Source of the DNA: Alphaproteobacteria bacterium | Lineage (GTDB): Bacteria > Pseudomonadota > Gammaproteobacteria > JAGOUN01 | Reading direction: 5' to 3' | DNA: 54,288 nt | NCBI GenBank assembly: GCA_021151585.1 | Contig: JAGKWX010000010.1 | Span: 1 to 54,288 of the forward strand | Part shown: positions 51,848 to 54,288 of the stretch, one piece after another | Layout of the letters: each line of letters opens with the position of its first letter | Position numbering within the stretch: position 1 is the first letter of the stretch | Notes under the pieces: model-generated | What the model saw: only the letters and a program-made list of their open reading frames with translations | Database searches by the model: none | What the model was told of the DNA's origin: nothing | Translations under genes and position numbers: made by a program

Positions 51848-53459
51848 CCTCAAGCCAATATTTCATTTGCTAAAGCCATTTCAATTGCCACTAATGGATT
51901 ATACCCTTTACTTGCCATCGTTTGCAGATAACTCGAAATTTGACAATACGCTTTTGCATAAATTTCTGATCGGAAACAACCTGATACTTTTTGTTTTACT
52001 TTTGCCATACGTAAATCACGTTCTGCACGATTATTTGTAAACGCTACTTCTGATTTTTTTGCAAATAATAAGACAGCAGTTTCGTATTCTTTAAAACGTT
52101 CCCATAAATTGTGAGCATCGGATTTTGCCATTTTTCCTCGTTTTCCGTTAGGTTTTGCTGGAATGGTGGGTAATTCTTTTTCTCCACGTGTTAAAATATT
52201 TCTGTAACGCTTTTGAAGCAACGCGTATTCATTGTGACTTAACCTTTTATTTTTTCTCTTAGAAACGCACTTACACGTTTCGAGCAATAATTTTTTTAGA
52301 TTCATTGCCCAAGCGTAACCATTTGCCTCAATGATAGCCGTCAATTCTCGCACCAGATGTGAGCCACACAAACCATGATCGCAATCGTGATAACTGAGAT
52401 AAGAAGCCAAACAATCGTGAATGATAGTTCCCGAATATCGCGGAATGATATGGATGGCTTCCATAGCTTCCAAGCCACGTCCTGGATGCAGAAACTTCAG
52501 CGTAATGTCACCGGATGCATAGACGTGAATCCACTGTCTCTTTTTATCAACGCGCAGAGAAGTTTCATCAACATGAAGCGATGGCAATAGAAGTATTTTA
52601 TCCATAGCTGCATTTTCCCAAGCCTCCAACTTTTCATAGAGACGCAAAACAAATTTTAAAAAGGTCGCTTCGGAAAGTTTTTCATTGATTAATGCAAACA
52701 ATAGATTTTGCGCGCGTTTTAAAGATACCATATGACAAATAATCAGATTAATAACATACGCCTTCAAGCCAGCGCCATATTGCAACGGGCCTTGCAGATG
52801 TTCAGGAAATGGAGCTTGTGTGACCGCTTCACACATGGGGCAGTCTTTCACTTCCACGTCGGTATGTTTTACCCGTTTTTCAAAAACAATATCGATTTCA
52901 GTTCGACGCTCAATATGGTTACAGGGTATATTTCGCAAATCTTCTCCGCACACGGCGCATTGATCGACAGGAATCAATGTTATCGTTTCTATCGTGCGCG
53001 TATTCTTGGCCACTTGCGAAGATTCAAGTTTACCTTTTCCTTTTGAGCCGGTATGAGACAAGCTAGAGCCATCTTTATCCGTTTGAGAAGACGGCTTGCT
53101 GGAATTTTTAGAATTCTTCTGGGTAGTCTTTTCCATGAAAATGCACAACAATAAATTGATGAGTGTCAATAACCCTTGAATTAAAACGCGAGTTTCAACA
53201 TCCATTTTCTTTGATTGAGATAAACGCTCAAACTCCGTTTTTAAACGCTGGGTTTCTTCACGAACAGATTCTCGATTAACACTACTCATTCTATAATTTA
53301 GCAAAGAAATAATTTCAATGAAGACAAGCATAACACAGCTTTTTTTTCTACGATTTTTTTGATCCAAAATCAACGATCAACCCTGAAGGCTGGTGAAAAA
53401 TTAAAAAAATCATTTTAATGTTGGAAACGAGTGTTATGGTAGCGATAAAATAATGTTAC
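51833..53459 (-). mobile_element. Likely extent of the IS66-type element
   Basis: Both ends carry GTAAC facing inward (51833 and 53459), as IS66 elements begin with GTAA. Beyond five bases the two ends match poorly and no 8-bp target duplication is visible, so the boundaries are tentative. The absence of a duplication suggests later deletion or rearrangement. Confidence 0.4.
51850..53373 (-). CDS. IS66-family transposase (TnpC)
   Basis: 507 residues at most; the start at 53289 (MSSVNRESVREE) is more typical than the one at 53373. The N-terminal leucine-rich coiled coil (about 40-80) leads to the KNSSKPSSQ motif and a zinc-finger region (CAVCGEDL and CPMCEA). The catalytic core has LPSLHVDET, HDCLASYLSYHDC and NNRAERDLRMAKVKQKVSG, so all three acidic residues are there. 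No tnpA or tnpB is adjacent, as in the single-gene ISBst12 subgroup. It appears intact. Confidence 0.93.
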   Translation of the reverse strand: MILDQKNRRKKSCVMLVFIEIISLLNYRMSSVNRESVREETQRLKTEFERLSQSKKMDVETRVLIQGLLTLINLLLCIFMEKTTQKNSKNSSKPSSQTDKDGSSLSHTGSKGKGKLESSQVAKNTRTIETITLIPVDQCAVCGEDLRNIPCNHIERRTEIDIVFEKRVKHTDVEVKDCPMCEAVTQAPFPEHLQGPLQYGAGLKAYVINLIICHMVSLKRAQNLLFALINEKLSEATFLKFVLRLYEKLEAWENAAMDKILLLPSLHVDETSLRVDKKRQWIHVYASGDITLKFLHPGRGLEAMEAIHIIPRYSGTIIHDCLASYLSYHDCDHGLCGSHLVRELTAIIEANGYAWAMNLKKLLLETCKCVSKRKNKRLSHNEYALLQKRYRNILTRGEKELPTIPAKPNGKRGKMAKSDAHNLWERFKEYETAVLLFAKKSEVAFTNNRAERDLRMAKVKQKVSGCFRSEIYAKAYCQISSYLQTMASKGYNPLVAIEMALANEILA

Positions 53460-53571
53460 TGTTATTCAGTAACCCCACCTGAACCGAAGTACAATATTTC
53501 GGCGTCATTTTTTCTAAATTCGGCGATTGAATCGCGGCGGCTTTGTTGTCATCTTCTCGTTGCTGTTGCAT
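53434..53571 (-). pseudogene. Small gene truncated at the IS66 end (DUF3467-like style)
   Basis: An ATG at 53571 with AGGTG upstream opens a 45-codon frame: MQQQREDDNKAAAIQSPN, then KYCTSVQVGLLNNSNIILSL. The last part resembles the first strands of DUF3467-type proteins, but the similarity is short. The frame crosses the presumed IS66 end (53459) and stops 24 bases inside it, so the original C-terminus was probably lost. It is likely the third gene of a unit with the two reverse-strand genes to its right. Confidence 0.4.
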
Positions 53572-53634
53572 ATTCTTCACCTACATTTTATCTCATACAA
53601 TAATAGCCGTTATTCGGGCATAAATCGACACTCA

Positions 53635-53655
53635 CGGTGAATATTTTATTCACCG
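53635..53655. other. Nine-base hairpin between two small genes
   Basis: CGGTGAATA and TATTCACCG form a perfect stem with a three-base loop just after the stop of the frameshifted gene. No T-run follows, so termination is unlikely; an RNA-processing or stability role is possible. Confidence 0.4.
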
Positions 53656-53665
53656 GCGGTGGTTT

Positions 53666-54011
53666 TCATCGAAGCCGATCTTGCAATAAAGCAATCACCT
53701 TTTGTGAGAGTTTTTCACATTCGGTAATGCTCGTTTCCAAGTAGAGTAATTCCATTCTTTGCACGACACTCAAATACGCATATTGTCTCCAATAGTCGCA
53801 TTGTTTTTTTGAGAAAGAGTAACTGCTCTATCTGGCCATTATGATCTTTCAAGCACTCTTCATCACTCCATATATCATACGGAGGATGGGTCATATAACC
53901 GGTTAAATGTTCATGCGTTTTTTCAGACGCATGAATCGCCGCCATCACCTTGTCGTGAATCACTGGCATCATATCAATCGTTTGCCATTGCGGTTGATGT
54001 TGTTCTACCAT
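53666..54011 (-). pseudogene. Hypothetical protein gene with one-base shift in a seven-A tract
   Basis: From the ATG at 54011 (GGAG upstream) the frame runs through THPPYDIWSDEECLKDHNGQ to LLFLKK, then hits seven A (53804-53810). Read straight, it continues with an unconvincing Cys- and Arg-containing tail to a stop at 53715. With one A skipped it continues QCDYWRQYAYLSVVQRMELL and KLSQKVIALLQDRLR to a stop at 53666, giving about 114 residues with a regular helical C-terminus. The second reading is more protein-like. This is a recent mutation, a sequencing error, or slippage on the A-tract. No family recognised. Confidence 0.6.
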
Positions 54012-54050
54012 GATATCACTTGCTCCACTCCTGCCTTTAGAACGATCCGC

Positions 54051-54288
54051 TTATTTGTGAAATCCACTTTGGCGTAGTGTTGTCGTTAATGTCGTCACTT
54101 TATCATTATAACGCGGTTCATCTCTATCGGTATCTCTGGCTTTTTCATACCAAAACAACGCTTTGTTCAAATCTATGGTTCTCGTATCAGTATCACCTTT
54201 TTCATACATCCGCCCCAAATTAAACATCGCAGGAGCGTGGCCTGCTTCTGCGCCTTGCTTAAAATACTCTGCCGCCCTGGCTGGATCT
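54051..54288 (-). CDS. Sel1-repeat protein, C-terminal part
   Basis: The frame enters from the right edge and ends at 54051. About 78 codons are visible. AAEYFKQGAEAGHAPAMFNL followed by GRMYEKGD and LNKALFWYEKARD is a clear Sel1-like repeat (SLR) pair. Such proteins act as scaffolds, and several in Legionella (for example LpnE and EnhC) affect host interaction. The N-terminus is outside the window. It precedes the frameshifted gene by 39 bp on the same strand, so they form one unit. Confidence 0.85.
   Translation of the reverse strand, partial: DPARAAEYFKQGAEAGHAPAMFNLGRMYEKGDTDTRTIDLNKALFWYEKARDTDRDEPRYNDKVTTLTTTLRQSGFHK

Overview
The window reads as an AT-rich chromosomal segment of a gammaproteobacterium, most likely of the Legionellales/Coxiellaceae type. 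This is inferred from gene content and order: rpsF-rpsR-DUF2232-rplI-dnaB, rodZ-hisS-yfgM-bamB-der, ribF-ileS-lspA-fkpB, fmdB-DUF502 near aspS-yebC, and a phenylalanine hydroxylase pair. Host-interaction-style repeat proteins at both edges fit that group. No 16S gene or species-level marker is present, so the assignment is tentative.

Left edge (1-3.7 kb): a very large reverse-strand reading frame starts at 2901 and runs off the left edge without a stop. It has about 600 residues of unrecognised N-terminal sequence, then at least eleven 33-residue repeats (99-bp DNA period) whose differences cluster at two dipeptide positions. Because it has no stop inside the window, simple ORF finding misses it; it is the most unusual object here. 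Next come a GC-rich palindromic interspersed repeat and a truncated IS4-type transposase.

3.7-16.7 kb: phhA-phhB (phenylalanine hydroxylation and pterin recycling) on the reverse strand. Then comes a forward operon for a type IVb pilus of the plasmid R64/Tcp kind: TcpQ-like protein, PilN secretin lipoprotein, PilO, PilP, PilQ ATPase, PilR platform and five consecutive prepilins. No prepilin peptidase, PilM or adhesin is visible. recG follows directly.

16.7-30.8 kb: DUF2165 membrane protein, elongator tRNA-Met, the rpsF ribosomal operon with promoter and leader, dnaB, an Rpn-type nuclease with a 12-bp in-frame repeat, radA, an orphan protein, an APC permease, an approximately 480-bp intergenic region with possible RNA structure, and the cell-envelope/translation cluster der-bamB-yfgM-hisS-rodZ, from which ispG is missing.

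31-45.4 kb: pgeF, ribF, a decayed PIN toxin, ileS, lspA, fkpB, a YihY-type membrane protein, a ProRS lacking the editing insertion, a histidine kinase/response regulator pair, and folate genes (folC; folK-folP fusion; folB). ileS and folC carry GC-rich in-frame segments that look like inserted palindromic repeats. fmdB and DUF502 follow.

45.4-54.3 kb: an SDR, an acetyltransferase, a Kef-type antiporter and a vapBC pair lie between DUF502 and aspS-yebC. After yebC and its strong terminator the sequence becomes accessory: an IS630 remnant, an intact IS66-type transposase, a truncated small gene next to the IS66 end, a gene interrupted by a one-base shift in a seven-A tract, and the C-terminus of a Sel1-repeat protein entering from the right edge.
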